43,807 bases of DNA from UBA2365 sp964594045 (GTDB lineage Bacteria > Bacteroidota > Bacteroidia > Chitinophagales > Saprospiraceae). This document shows, in pieces, positions 1 to 8,410 of the stretch (position 1 is the stretch's first letter; every line of letters starts with the position of its first letter). Location of the stretch: contig CAZQKR010000036.1 of the NCBI GenBank assembly GCA_964594045.1, positions 1-43,807 of the forward strand. The letters are read 5' to 3'. The position numbers were made by a program, and so were the translations under genes. The notes beneath the pieces are model-generated. The model saw nothing but the letters and a program-made list of their open reading frames with translations. It did no database searches and was not told where the DNA came from.

Positions 1-14
1 ATTACTGGGACAAT

Positions 15-52
15 AAACAAGACAGGCCGGTTAATATCGGCCTGTCTTGTTT
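15..52. terminator. Perfect hairpin terminator
   Basis: A perfect 15-bp stem (15-29 paired with 38-52) closes an 8-nt loop and ends in a short T run, with an A run on the other side. It can therefore act as an intrinsic terminator on either strand. It probably ends a gene that lies before the window. Confidence 0.85.
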
Positions 53-278
53 TATGAAATACATATAACAATGAATTAGTTGTCGCTCGCATTAAATCGT
101 AAAAACTCATAATGCAACTTTTATTTATCGGGTTTACCGAAAACTAATATTTTAATGATTTTCGGAAGCATATCAGTTTTAATATCATGGCTTTGTATAA
201 AGCTATAAACATTTAAAAAGAGAAATACTTTATTTTATATTTGAAAATTGAATCAAGTACATCGAATAGTTGGATGAA
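53..278. other. Leader region before the deacetylase gene
   Basis: This AT-rich non-coding stretch holds a TATATTTG box at 236-243 that matches the Bacteroidota -7 consensus TAnnTTTG. I see no TTTG box at the usual distance upstream, so the promoter call is tentative. I see no RNA gene here. Confidence 0.4.
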
Positions 279-1628
279 ATGTTTAATATAAAATTTGATC
301 ATCGCAAAGATTTGAATATTAAGCGGATAAGATACGTTCTGAATTTTATCGAAGAGCATCCTTTATCCCGGAACCTGATTAAGTTTTCAATGGAAGATTG
401 CAATAGCTTCATCCGTTTGAATTATGGTGTAGCCGGAGAAACTGGTTTTTTTATGCCTGCTGATCATTATCTTTTTGCTCATGACGTTCCTGAGCCCGTT
501 TTGTTGGTTGCCTGTACCTATGAATTTGAAAATAAAATAGTATTTGGTATTGGTACAAAAAAAGCAGCAGAGAAAAGAACCTTTTGTATTGATGGTAATT
601 TTGGATTCGATTTATTGGAAACTCTTTTTTTCCATATCAGCCGGATTGAAGAAATATGGGATGAGGATAGAGAAGAAAATGGTTTTGGGACTTCTTTGGA
701 ACAGAATATGTTTTTAATCCGGGAAAAACTGAATGAAATTCCTGTTGTAGATGAGTTGGTTTTTGCTTTCCTGAAGGCGTTGGGTTTTGAGGTAAAGAAT
801 ATACCTGCAAGCTATTTTTTAACACATGACATTGATAAGATTTTCAAGTACAATAACTTAATTGACGGCATTAAAACCTTTTTATGGCCAATAATTTACC
901 GTCAAAGCCTGATTGAAGCCATGAACAATTTTATTGCCTTCCTGTCCGTAAAGATGGGTAAAGCCAAAGACCCGTATGATACATACAGTTTTCTGTTAAG
1001 AGGAGAACAGGTGTGGAAGGAAAAGATCATCTTTTTCATGGCAGGAGGCAAAACCAGGTATGATTTGTTTGACGCTGACTATAAAAAATCGCTGACTCAT
1101 ATTATTGACATCTCCCGTAAATTGAATTATACTTTAGGTATTCATCCCAGCTACAACGCCGGATCAGACAGTGAAATGCTGGAGGATGAGTTCAATTTCC
1201 TGAGTCAGAATACAGGTGGTAAGATTTCTACATCCCGCCAACATTGGTTAAGATTTTTACACAAGACAACACCTGAAATTCTTGAAAAATTGAATATTAC
1301 GACCGATCACTCTCTGGGGTACAGAAAACATATTGGTTTTCGGTGCGGCACAGGTTTTGCTTATGCTTTGTATAATTTCAGGGAAGAAAGACCATATAAT
1401 TTCAAATGTCAACCCCTGATCGTCATGGACAGTTCACTCATTCATTTCTGCAAGGGAGATATAGACCTTTTTAATAAGAAACTAAGGTCTTTGGTATATT
1501 CCAACCGGTATAATACCTGCATAAGTTTTAATTTTCATAACAGCACTTTTGACTATACCTTTTCAAACAGAAAAAAACTTAAAGACGTATATTTGAGAAT
1601 GATCAGGTATATTGAATCATTGAGATGA
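279..1628 (+). CDS. Polysaccharide deacetylase-like protein (NodB-fold, DUF7033-type N-terminus)
   Basis: This is a cytosolic-looking protein of about 449 residues with no signal peptide. Its first 170 residues resemble the N-terminal domain (DUF7033 type) that precedes a deacetylase domain in many Bacteroidota proteins. The second half has NodB-like landmarks: a THDIDK motif near residue 187, where the family has its metal-binding TFDDD; a GIHPSYNAG motif; and FRCGTGF and FNFHNSTFD segments near the C-terminus. Likely role: removing acetyl groups from a polysaccharide or peptidoglycan intermediate. The substrate is unknown. The reading frame opens at a TTG at 270, but the ATG at 279 is the likelier start in this phylum. 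There is no operon partner upstream. The family call is from motif memory; the exact reaction is inferred. Confidence 0.7.
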   Translation: MFNIKFDHRKDLNIKRIRYVLNFIEEHPLSRNLIKFSMEDCNSFIRLNYGVAGETGFFMPADHYLFAHDVPEPVLLVACTYEFENKIVFGIGTKKAAEKRTFCIDGNFGFDLLETLFFHISRIEEIWDEDREENGFGTSLEQNMFLIREKLNEIPVVDELVFAFLKALGFEVKNIPASYFLTHDIDKIFKYNNLIDGIKTFLWPIIYRQSLIEAMNNFIAFLSVKMGKAKDPYDTYSFLLRGEQVWKEKIIFFMAGGKTRYDLFDADYKKSLTHIIDISRKLNYTLGIHPSYNAGSDSEMLEDEFNFLSQNTGGKISTSRQHWLRFLHKTTPEILEKLNITTDHSLGYRKHIGFRCGTGFAYALYNFREERPYNFKCQPLIVMDSSLIHFCKGDIDLFNKKLRSLVYSNRYNTCISFNFHNSTFDYTFSNRKKLKDVYLRMIRYIESLR

Positions 1629-1813
1629 ATTGGGTGGCCCAGGGTGAAAGGATTTTAAGGCTTGTGATTAAAATTTGTATAAACTGGGATTATTATAGTA
1701 ATATTTGTATTTTCACTTCAATAAAGTTTGGAATGGCATGCGCAAATTACATTGAACATAAATATGTATAATTTTTATATATACTTCTTATAAAAACCCA
1801 AAAATTTACAAAA

Positions 1814-2230
1814 ATGTTAGGATCAAAAAAAAGTAGTAACGCTGAAACGAGTAAACCCCTTCCTTCAGGACAACTGACCAATAGTATAGTATTGGATACC
1901 ATTTTCGAGGGAAAAGTTACGACGAATTATGATATCAGAGTGGATGGTTCAATCAAAGGAAATCTGGTAAGTAAAGGGAAAGTGATCATTGGGGAAAATG
2001 GAAAAATTGAAGGAGAGATCAAATGTGAGAATGCGATCATTGAAGGTGTATTTTCAGGTAATATTCATGTGGATAACCTGTTGATCGTGCTTGCCACGGC
2101 AAAAATAGACGGAGACGTTTTTACAGAAAAATTGCAGGTGGAACCTGGTGCAATTTTCAATGTCAAGTGTATCATGGGTGGTCAGCAGTTGAAAGTGAAT
2201 AAAGAAAAGCAGGCTGATGCTACGGCCTGA
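1814..2230 (+). CDS. Bactofilin (polymer-forming cytoskeletal protein)
   Basis: This 138-residue protein has a disordered, Lys/Ser/Thr-rich head of about 25 residues. Its core has the short repeating hydrophobic-Gly pattern of the bactofilin right-handed beta-helix (IRVDGSIKGNL, GENGKIEGEIKC, AIIEGVFSGNIHV, AKIDGDVFTEKL). Bactofilins polymerise without nucleotide and scaffold cell-wall or membrane-associated machinery. Length is normal. In many Bacteroidota a bactofilin gene sits just before atpZ and the ATP synthase operon, and the same order starts here, which supports the call. The ATG follows an A-rich leader without a clear ribosome binding site. Confidence 0.93.
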   Translation: MLGSKKSSNAETSKPLPSGQLTNSIVLDTIFEGKVTTNYDIRVDGSIKGNLVSKGKVIIGENGKIEGEIKCENAIIEGVFSGNIHVDNLLIVLATAKIDGDVFTEKLQVEPGAIFNVKCIMGGQQLKVNKEKQADATA

Positions 2231-2288
2231 TGAATTGATATATTAATGAAAAAATTTTAAGCCCTCGCCTATTGCGCGTTTTGGATTA

Positions 2289-2516
2289 GTGGGAAGAAAA
2301 AGGAAGCACCGAAGTTTGAATTTACTGGCCAGGTATTCGGGCATGGCCATGGAGTTGTTTGTGCTATTGATGATTTTATTTTTCCTGGGTAAAAAAATAG
2401 ATCATTATCTGAAATTTTCAAAACCTGTTTTCGCTGTCACAGCGATGGTTTTTGGGTTGACTGGCTATCTGATCAAAGTATATCGTGACAGCAATAATGA
2501 ATCTTCAAAGACATGA
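2289..2516 (+). CDS. atpZ: AtpZ/AtpI family small membrane protein
   Basis: This is a 75-residue protein with a basic N-terminus (GRKRKH) and two predicted membrane helices (about 20-35 and 47-64). The RYSGMAMELF motif and the GKKIDHYL turn fit the AtpZ/AtpI family, which is linked to ATP synthase assembly or ion supply. The start is a GTG at 2289; the first in-frame ATG would delete the conserved N-terminus. It overlaps the next gene by ATGA (2513-2516), so the two are translationally coupled. No ATP synthase subunit gene follows within the window, which is unusual for this gene. Confidence 0.8.
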   Translation: MGRKRKHRSLNLLARYSGMAMELFVLLMILFFLGKKIDHYLKFSKPVFAVTAMVFGLTGYLIKVYRDSNNESSKT

Positions 2517-2914
2517 AGGATAAAACTTTCTATTTAAGCTTGTCAATTGTTACGGTAATACTTGCTTTGGGGGCCGGCTATGTGCACAATTTCGAGTCAA
2601 TCGGTCACCATTTGGGTTTTTCGATAGTTGGGTTGGCTGTTTTGGTGGTCTATAATATCATGGCTTTTCATATCGGGAAAATTTTGGTCAAAAGCAGCAG
2701 GAAGAATTTATTCATCAATTTTATCATGGGCAATATCCTGTTCAAAATTATCCTGGTGATGTTATTTATTTTAGGGTACGTCAAACTTTTTGTACCGGAG
2801 GAAAAACTGTTTTTATTACCCTTTGTGGGAATTTACCTGGTTTATGCAGCCTTTGAAACATTTTTTCTGTATCAGATGGTTAATTTAAAACAAAACAAGA
2901 ATGAGCAAATTTGA
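2513..2914 (+). CDS. AtpI-like four-helix membrane protein
   Basis: The 133-residue product is very hydrophobic, with about four membrane helices (roughly 6-24, 32-54, 66-88 and 98-120) and short polar ends. Small proteins of this kind sit between atpZ and atpB in many Bacteroidota ATP synthase operons. The assignment therefore rests on topology and position, not on a diagnostic motif. It overlaps atpZ by four bases and the following biotin carrier gene by 14 bases, so all three genes are likely one transcript. An assembly role for the F1Fo synthase is inferred. Confidence 0.6.
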   Translation: MKDKTFYLSLSIVTVILALGAGYVHNFESIGHHLGFSIVGLAVLVVYNIMAFHIGKILVKSSRKNLFINFIMGNILFKIILVMLFILGYVKLFVPEEKLFLLPFVGIYLVYAAFETFFLYQMVNLKQNKNEQI

Positions 2915-3383
2915 TGTTTTAACAGATGACGGATTGAATTTTGAAATTTCATCAACTGATCTTGATGAATTGGATGTGGTCAGAAATCAGGATGGAACGT
3001 ATAGTTTAATTGACCAAAACAGATCCTATCATATTGAGATCATCAAGTCAGATTATCTGAATAAAAAGTATGTGCTAAAAGTTAATGATAAGGAGATCGG
3101 GCTCAGGCTTAAAAACGAGTTGGATATTCAGATCGAACAAATGGGATATATCGACAAAGCCGGCACTTCAGGCGGAAGTATTTACTCACCGATGCCTGGC
3201 TTGGTGGTTAAAATTTTTGTTGCAAAAGGTGATGAGGTGGAAAAAGGGCAGGCGATCATGGTTTTGGAAGCGATGAAAATGGAGAATATCATCAAATCAC
3301 CTGTCAATGGAACGGTTCGGGAATTATTTGTTTCACAAGGTGATTCTGTTTCCAGAAAGCAGATGCTTGTTGAAATTGTGTAA
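2901..3383 (+). CDS. Biotin carboxyl carrier protein (biotinyl/lipoyl domain)
   Basis: This 160-residue protein has an N-terminal part of about 85 residues with mixed beta/loop composition. A complete biotinyl domain follows at about 92-160. The attachment motif EAMKME places the biotinylated lysine at residue 126, and the mirror motif SPMPG is near 96-100. It would carry carboxybiotin for a decarboxylase or an acyl-CoA carboxylase such as propionyl- or acetyl-CoA carboxylase. No biotin carboxylase or carboxyltransferase gene lies nearby, so its partner enzyme is encoded elsewhere. It overlaps the upstream membrane protein gene by 14 bases, an odd pairing for this family. A carrier role is certain from the motif; the specific enzyme is not. 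Confidence 0.85.
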   Translation: MSKFDVLTDDGLNFEISSTDLDELDVVRNQDGTYSLIDQNRSYHIEIIKSDYLNKKYVLKVNDKEIGLRLKNELDIQIEQMGYIDKAGTSGGSIYSPMPGLVVKIFVAKGDEVEKGQAIMVLEAMKMENIIKSPVNGTVRELFVSQGDSVSRKQMLVEIV

Positions 3384-3450
3384 AGATTTAAAATAGAGTT
3401 AGATTGTGTGATTAACGGATAAAAGCATTAATTTCGTAAAAAATATTAAC

Positions 3451-3603
3451 ATGGCAGAGAATAAAGCAAAATTGACCGACTGGGTTTTTCTATTCATTTC
3501 CTTAGCATTAATGACTCTATTATTGATATTTGCCGCTGAATGGTTTTGGGTTATGCTTCCCTTTGCCGGTTTATTTGCCGTGCGGTCGTTAAATGTGATT
3601 TAA
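3451..3603 (+). CDS. Small membrane protein, 50 residues
   Basis: An ATG at 3451 opens a 50-codon frame ending TAA. The product starts with a short polar segment (MAENKAKLTD), then has two hydrophobic stretches (about 11-28 and 31-45) rich in Leu, Phe and Trp, and ends RSLNVI. The polar head, tandem helices and basic tail look like a genuine small inner-membrane protein. It lies 67 bases after the biotin carrier gene on the same strand. I do not recognise a family. Confidence 0.5.
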   Translation: MAENKAKLTDWVFLFISLALMTLLLIFAAEWFWVMLPFAGLFAVRSLNVI

Positions 3604-3664
3604 GATTCCGCGTTCTCAGAATTTCCGGAAATTATTTATTTTTTTCAAATTCTTTATTCTGGTT

Positions 3665-4582
3665 ATGAGTTTACTTACCATTGGAACTTTGGCATTTGAT
3701 TCCATTCATACACCTTTTGGCAAAATGGAAAAGGTATTGGGTGGTTCATGTACTTATGTAAGTTATGCTGCATCTTATTTTACCGATCATATCAATCTGG
3801 TTTCAATAGTCGGAGGAGATTTTCCACAGGAGGAACTGGATAATCTTAAGCGTATCGGGGTCAACCTGGACGGTCTGGAAATCAAAAAAGACGGTAAAAC
3901 ATTCTTTTGGGAAGGGAAATATCACCTGAATATGATCTCCAGGGATACGCTGGCTACAGACCTCAATGTTCTTGATGACTTCAACCCTGTACTTCCTGAT
4001 TCGTTCAAAGGTTCAGATTTTGTCATGCTGGGCAATCTCACTCCATCACTTCAGGAGCAGGTTTTGGATCAACTCACCAATCCGGACGTGTTTGTTGCCC
4101 TGGATACCATGAATTTCTGGATGGATATCGCCATGGATAAACTTCTGGAAGTCATCCACCGGGTGGATTTACTGGTGATCAACGATGAGGAAGCCAGACA
4201 ATTGAGCGGCGAATTTTCATTGACCAGGGCAGCTGAAAGCATTTTAAAATTGGGTCCTGCCTATTTGATCATAAAAAAGGGAGAGCATGGTTCACTTTTA
4301 TTTCATAAAGATAAAGTCTTTTTTGCTCCGGGCTTACCGCTGGCGGAAGTTAAAGACCCTACTGGTGCAGGAGATACATTTGCCGGAGGTTTAATGGGAT
4401 ATATCACAAAAACCGGAGACGTCAGTTTTGATAATATGAAAAGAGCCATCATTTACGGTTCAGCTATGGCATCCTTTTGCGTGCAGGAGTTTAGCCTGCA
4501 GGGCATCAAGCACCTGAATGCCGAGTTGATTGATAAAAGAGTACGTAGCTTTTCTGAAATAGTAGAGTTCAGCCTGATTTAG
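3665..4582 (+). CDS. PfkB-family carbohydrate/nucleoside kinase
   Basis: This 305-residue protein has the PfkB (ribokinase) fold. An N-terminal GGS segment near 26-28 follows the substrate-binding region. The second PfkB signature DPTGAGDTFAGG at 231-242 holds the anion hole and the catalytic base Asp237. The VINDEEA segment near 171 is also typical. It phosphorylates a sugar or nucleoside hydroxyl with ATP in the cytoplasm. Length is normal for the family. Close Bacteroidota relatives are usually annotated only as sugar kinase, and nothing nearby fixes the substrate. Confidence 0.85.
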   Translation: MSLLTIGTLAFDSIHTPFGKMEKVLGGSCTYVSYAASYFTDHINLVSIVGGDFPQEELDNLKRIGVNLDGLEIKKDGKTFFWEGKYHLNMISRDTLATDLNVLDDFNPVLPDSFKGSDFVMLGNLTPSLQEQVLDQLTNPDVFVALDTMNFWMDIAMDKLLEVIHRVDLLVINDEEARQLSGEFSLTRAAESILKLGPAYLIIKKGEHGSLLFHKDKVFFAPGLPLAEVKDPTGAGDTFAGGLMGYITKTGDVSFDNMKRAIIYGSAMASFCVQEFSLQGIKHLNAELIDKRVRSFSEIVEFSLI

Positions 4583-5189
4583 GTTTTTGACTAGATTAGC
4601 CCGGTCAATTCACACTTTTTACTTCTTTCGAGGGTTTAGTTTTTGAAGTTTAACCACTTTGATCCTGTTCATAATTATTGCTGCAAATTACTTTCAGGTT
4701 ATGGTTTCACTTCTTCAATATACCGGAATATGATGGACTTTACCATAGTGCTTCTTCCAAGATTGTGTATCAAATAGCAGATACTTTTTGTAGGGACAAC
4801 AGGGCCATGCCGGTTTTGCTTTATGGTGACTATTCAATAAATCTTATATTCCGTTTTGAACTTTTAAAAATCATTCCTGTTATTCAGTTATCATATTATT
4901 ATTTATTGTTGAAAATAGTATTTTGATAAATAAAATATTATATATTTGAAAATATATTTATAATTGTTTTTTACAGTTTTTAACGCTAAAATGCAAATAA
5001 TTTACATTTTAAAACACAGGAAAAATTTGTGAAAAAGCAATAATTTTTTATGGTGTTCAATATTCAAATTTTTTTAAAAAAAACATATAAAAATATTTAA
5101 TTTATTATAATATATCATATAATTTTACACTTCCAAAGGCCGGTTAGCCATTCTGATAATATTTACATAGTTTTTCTTACTGCGATCAT
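4583..5189. other. AT-rich gap before the ribonucleotide reductase gene
   Basis: These 607 bases are strongly AT-rich, especially 4920-5140. An open frame at 4678-4926 begins at TTG and has no protein-like features, so I do not call it. A TATATTTG box at 4941-4948 could be a -7 promoter element for the downstream gene. I looked for a cobalamin riboswitch (B12 box) ahead of this B12-dependent enzyme and see none. Confidence 0.4.
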
Positions 5190-7775
5190 ATGAGTGAAAA
5201 TCAACAATTTATTAAATCTAAAACCACAAGTCCCAAGAACGGGATTCACCTTATAAAATACAGTTACGAGGAAGCGCTTGAAGCTTCCGTTAAGTATTTC
5301 AATGGTGATGAACTGGCAGCCAGTGTTTTTGTAAATAAATATGCATTGAAGGACTCACAGGGGAATATTTATGAGAGTACCCCTGACGAAATGCACAGAA
5401 GAATTGCCAGAGAATTGGCTCGTGTTGAGCAAAAATATCCTTTTCCTTTATTGGAGGATGAGATTTTTGAATTGTTGAAAGAGTTTAAATATCTGATTCC
5501 GCAGGGTGGACCCATGTCGGGGATTGGCAACGATTTTCAGATATCCAGCTTATCCAATTGCTTTGTGATAGGGAACGAAGCTGATTCTTACGGCGGTATA
5601 ATGAAGCTGGATGAAGAGCAGGCCCAGTTAATGAAAAGAAGGGGTGGCGTTGGACATGACCTTTCTCATATCCGGCCGAAAGGATCACCGGTTAAAAATA
5701 GTGCATTGACATCTACCGGAATAGTTCCCTTTATGCAGCGCTTTTCAAACAGCACCAGGGAAGTTGCCCAGGACGGCAGAAGGGGAGCCCTGATGCTCAC
5801 AGTTTCTTCAAAACATCCTGACGCTGAGGACTTCATTGATGCAAAAATGGATCTGGGCAAGATCACTGGAGCCAATATCTCCGTCAAGATCGATGATGAC
5901 TTCATGAAGGCTGTGACCATGAAAAGACCTTACTATCAACAATTTCCGATTGACGGTAAAGATCCTAAGATGGTTCAGGAGATCGATGCTTCAAAAATAT
6001 GGAATAAACTGGTCTACAATGCATGGAAATCTGCTGAGCCCGGGATACTATTCTGGGATACAGTGATCAGGGAGTCAGTTCCCGATTGTTATGCAGATCT
6101 CGGATTTAAAACGGTTTCAACCAATCCATGCGGAGAGATCCCATTGACCCCTTACGACAGTTGCCGGTTGCTGGCCATCAATTTATACAGTTATGTAGAA
6201 AACCCGTTCAGAAGTAACGCCCAATTCAATTTCAATTTATTTGCCGAGCATTCAAGGCTCGCGCAGCGATTGATGGATGATATCATCGATCTTGAACTGG
6301 AACAAATTGATAAGATCATTGAAAAAATACAACAGGATCCTGAAGCCAACGATATCAGGAGGACTGAACTTGAATTGTGGGAAAAAATAAAGGATAAAGC
6401 GGTCAAAGGCAGGAGAACGGGAATTGGCATTACTGCCGAAGGAGATATGCTTGCAGCACTGGGTTACCGGTATGGCACCAATGAAGCCATTTCCTTCTCA
6501 ATTGATGTGCACAAAACACTGGCAGTGAATGTATATAAATCTTCTGCAACGTTGGCAGGTGAACGAGGTGCTTTTCCTGTTTTCGATATGAAAAGAGAAA
6601 AAAGCAATCCATTTATTCAAAGATTGTTTGCTGAGGATGCAGAACTCCGGAGTTTGATGGAGAAAAGCGGCCGAAGGAATATCGCATTGCTGACTGTTGC
6701 ACCTACCGGAAGTACCAGTATTTTAAGCCAGACCACTTCCGGAATTGAACCAGTCTTCCAGGTTTCCTACAGAAGAAGGAAAAAGATCAATCCAAATGAT
6801 AAGTCAGCAACTGTTTCTTTTGTGGATGTCAGTGGCGACAGTTGGGAAGAGTACAATGTATTTCACCACAAATTTATCACCTGGCTGGAAGAAAATGAAT
6901 ATGATGTGGAAAAGGTAAAAGCCATGAAGGATGAAGAGCTGCAGGAGATCATTCAGATCTCTCCTTTCCACAAAGCCACCGCAAATGATGTTGACTGGGT
7001 TCAAAAAGTCAAAATGCAGGGCGAGATACAAAAGTGGGTGGATCATTCCATCAGTGTAACGGTAAATATTCCGAACAGTGCCACCATAGACCTTGTGAAT
7101 AAATTGTTTTTGACTGCCTGGGAAAGTGGCTGCAAAGGGATCACTATTTACAGGGATGGCTCAAGAGACGGTGTGCTGATCACTGACAAAAAGGATGATG
7201 AAGAAACCACACAGGTCTTCCAGACCCACCATTCTCCCAAGCGGCCACGCAAGCTGGATGCTGAAGTAGTACGCTTCATGAACAATAAGGAGAAATGGAT
7301 CGCGGTAGTCGGTTTACTGGACGGGAAACCTTATGAAATCTTTACGGGTCAGGCCGAAGACACATTTGTACTTCCTCAGGAGATCAATAAGTGCTGGGTG
7401 ATCAAGGTCAAGGACAACAAGGGTCAGACAAGATATGACTTTCAGTTTGAAGATAAATTCGGATATAAGGTTACTTATGAAGGACTTTCAAGATCCTTTA
7501 ACGAAGAATACTGGAACTATGCCAAACTCATTTCAGGTGTACTCAGACATGGAATGCCGATGGCCAGCGTTGTCGAACTCATTTCCGGATTGAACCTCAG
7601 TGACGAAAATATCAACACATGGAAAAAAGGTGTGGTCAGGGCACTTAAGAAGTTTATTCCGGATGGAACAATAGTCAGTAAGGAGGTTTGCGAGAATTGC
7701 GGTGAGAATAGCAGCCTGGTTTATATCGAGGGTTGCCTGACATGTAAATCCTGCGGACATTCCAAATGCGGTTAA
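5190..7775 (+). CDS. nrdJ: Class II (adenosylcobalamin-dependent) ribonucleotide reductase
   Basis: The 861-residue enzyme reduces ribonucleotides to deoxyribonucleotides using a B12-derived thiyl radical. Visible landmarks are LSSLSNC-type sequence near residue 120 (substrate-site Cys), the RRGGVGHDLS loop, and NPCGEIPL near residue 312, which holds the radical Cys and the catalytic Glu. The APTGSTSIL segment near 508 is also typical. The C-terminal part has a TSCPD-type domain (about 690-820), then a cysteine cluster (CENCGEN, CLTCKSCGHSKCG) that acts as zinc ribbon and redox-active tail. Length fits NrdJ with TSCPD domain. It stands alone between a long AT-rich leader and a bidirectional terminator. 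Unlike class I enzymes it needs no oxygen, which suits a partly anaerobic or microaerobic lifestyle (inference). Confidence 0.95.
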   Translation: MSENQQFIKSKTTSPKNGIHLIKYSYEEALEASVKYFNGDELAASVFVNKYALKDSQGNIYESTPDEMHRRIARELARVEQKYPFPLLEDEIFELLKEFKYLIPQGGPMSGIGNDFQISSLSNCFVIGNEADSYGGIMKLDEEQAQLMKRRGGVGHDLSHIRPKGSPVKNSALTSTGIVPFMQRFSNSTREVAQDGRRGALMLTVSSKHPDAEDFIDAKMDLGKITGANISVKIDDDFMKAVTMKRPYYQQFPIDGKDPKMVQEIDASKIWNKLVYNAWKSAEPGILFWDTVIRESVPDCYADLGFKTVSTNPCGEIPLTPYDSCRLLAINLYSYVENPFRSNAQFNFNLFAEHSRLAQRLMDDIIDLELEQIDKIIEKIQQDPEANDIRRTELELWEKIKDKAVKGRRTGIGITAEGDMLAALGYRYGTNEAISFSIDVHKTLAVNVYKSSATLAGERGAFPVFDMKREKSNPFIQRLFAEDAELRSLMEKSGRRNIALLTVAPTGSTSILSQTTSGIEPVFQVSYRRRKKINPNDKSATVSFVDVSGDSWEEYNVFHHKFITWLEENEYDVEKVKAMKDEELQEIIQISPFHKATANDVDWVQKVKMQGEIQKWVDHSISVTVNIPNSATIDLVNKLFLTAWESGCKGITIYRDGSRDGVLITDKKDDEETTQVFQTHHSPKRPRKLDAEVVRFMNNKEKWIAVVGLLDGKPYEIFTGQAEDTFVLPQEINKCWVIKVKDNKGQTRYDFQFEDKFGYKVTYEGLSRSFNEEYWNYAKLISGVLRHGMPMASVVELISGLNLSDENINTWKKGVVRALKKFIPDGTIVSKEVCENCGENSSLVYIEGCLTCKSCGHSKCG

Positions 7776-7794
7776 ACACATAAGTTGGAACATA

Positions 7795-7826
7795 AAAAAA
7801 ACCTTTCCAAACGGAAAGGTTTTTTT
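7795..7826. terminator. Bidirectional terminator between convergent genes
   Basis: A 14-bp stem (7795-7808 with 7813-7826) with an AAAC loop has an A run on the left and a T run on the right. It sits between the ends of the ribonucleotide reductase gene (plus) and the ferredoxin gene (minus). It can terminate both. Confidence 0.9.
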
Positions 7827-7845
7827 ATGTCATTCAGGTAGTATA

Positions 7846-8193
7846 TTAACCGTGAAGCCATTCTTTTTTTGCAAGTAATTTCTCTTCGGATTCTACATTG
7901 TCTTCATCCGGAACACATGCATCAACCGGGCAAACCGCAGCACACTGAGGTTCATCATGGAAACCTTTGCACTCAGTACATTTGTCAGTCACAATATAAT
8001 AAAACTCATCTGATTTAGCATCATGAGATTCATCTGCATCGGCAGTTGTACCATTGAGCAACGTAATGGTTCCGGAAAGAGAGGTTCCGTCTGAGTAAGC
8101 CCAGCTTTCATCCGGTTCATAAATCGCATTGTTTGGGCATTCAGAGATGCAAGCATCGCAACTTATACAATCATCAGTAATTTTGATAGCCAT
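7846..8193 (-). CDS. Dicluster 4Fe-4S ferredoxin
   Basis: This 115-residue protein carries two [4Fe-4S] motifs: CISCDACISECP at residues 9-20, and a second, CTECKG followed by CAAVCPVDAC, with an eight-residue spacing after the second Cys as in YfhL/Alvin-type ferredoxins. A Ser/Thr/Asp-rich insert of about 45 residues separates the motifs, longer than in minimal dicluster ferredoxins. The protein is acidic, as expected for an electron carrier. It is divergent from korAB, which makes 2-oxoacid:ferredoxin oxidoreductase, so it is the likely electron acceptor for that enzyme (inference from position). Transcription ends at the shared hairpin at 7795-7826. Confidence 0.93.
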   Translation of the reverse strand: MAIKITDDCISCDACISECPNNAIYEPDESWAYSDGTSLSGTITLLNGTTADADESHDAKSDEFYYIVTDKCTECKGFHDEPQCAAVCPVDACVPDEDNVESEEKLLAKKEWLHG

Positions 8194-8227
8194 TCTGAAA
8201 AAATTTAATTATGAATAAATAGCGTCA

Positions 8228-8259
8228 CAATGTTACGACTATTTCATTTAAGTTTCAAA
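8228..8259 (-). promoter_or_regulatory. Candidate Bacteroidota promoter for the ferredoxin gene
   Basis: On the minus strand TTTG (8256-8259) is followed after 20 bases by TAACATTG (8228-8235). This is one mismatch from the -33 TTTG / -7 TAnnTTTG consensus with proper spacing. It lies 35 bases upstream of the ferredoxin ATG. Confidence 0.4.
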
Positions 8260-8360
8260 TAAAAAATCAGCCAAATTTTTAATTAATACTCCTTCTAAAT
8301 TGACGTAAATTCCTGATCAAATTGGAAGCTGATTTGTTTAGATATTCGAGTTTTTATTGA

Positions 8361-8369
8361 TAGCTTTGC
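8361..8369 (+). promoter_or_regulatory. Candidate -7 box of the korAB promoter
   Basis: TAGCTTTGC is a perfect match to the Bacteroidota -7 consensus TAnnTTTGC, 42 bases before the korA ATG. A TTTG at 8333-8336 lies 24 bases upstream, slightly farther than usual for the -33 element. Confidence 0.5.
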
Positions 8370-8410
8370 ATGCTGATTTAAAGCTAATTTATTAATTATT
8401 AACGATAATC

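Noticed and set aside
4678..4926. 82-codon open frame before the ribonucleotide reductase gene
   Set aside because: TTG start, no ribosome binding site and a composition explained by AT-richness.
4583..5189. Cobalamin riboswitch ahead of the B12-dependent reductase
   Set aside because: I looked for the B12 box and the typical GC-rich stems in the leader and found neither.
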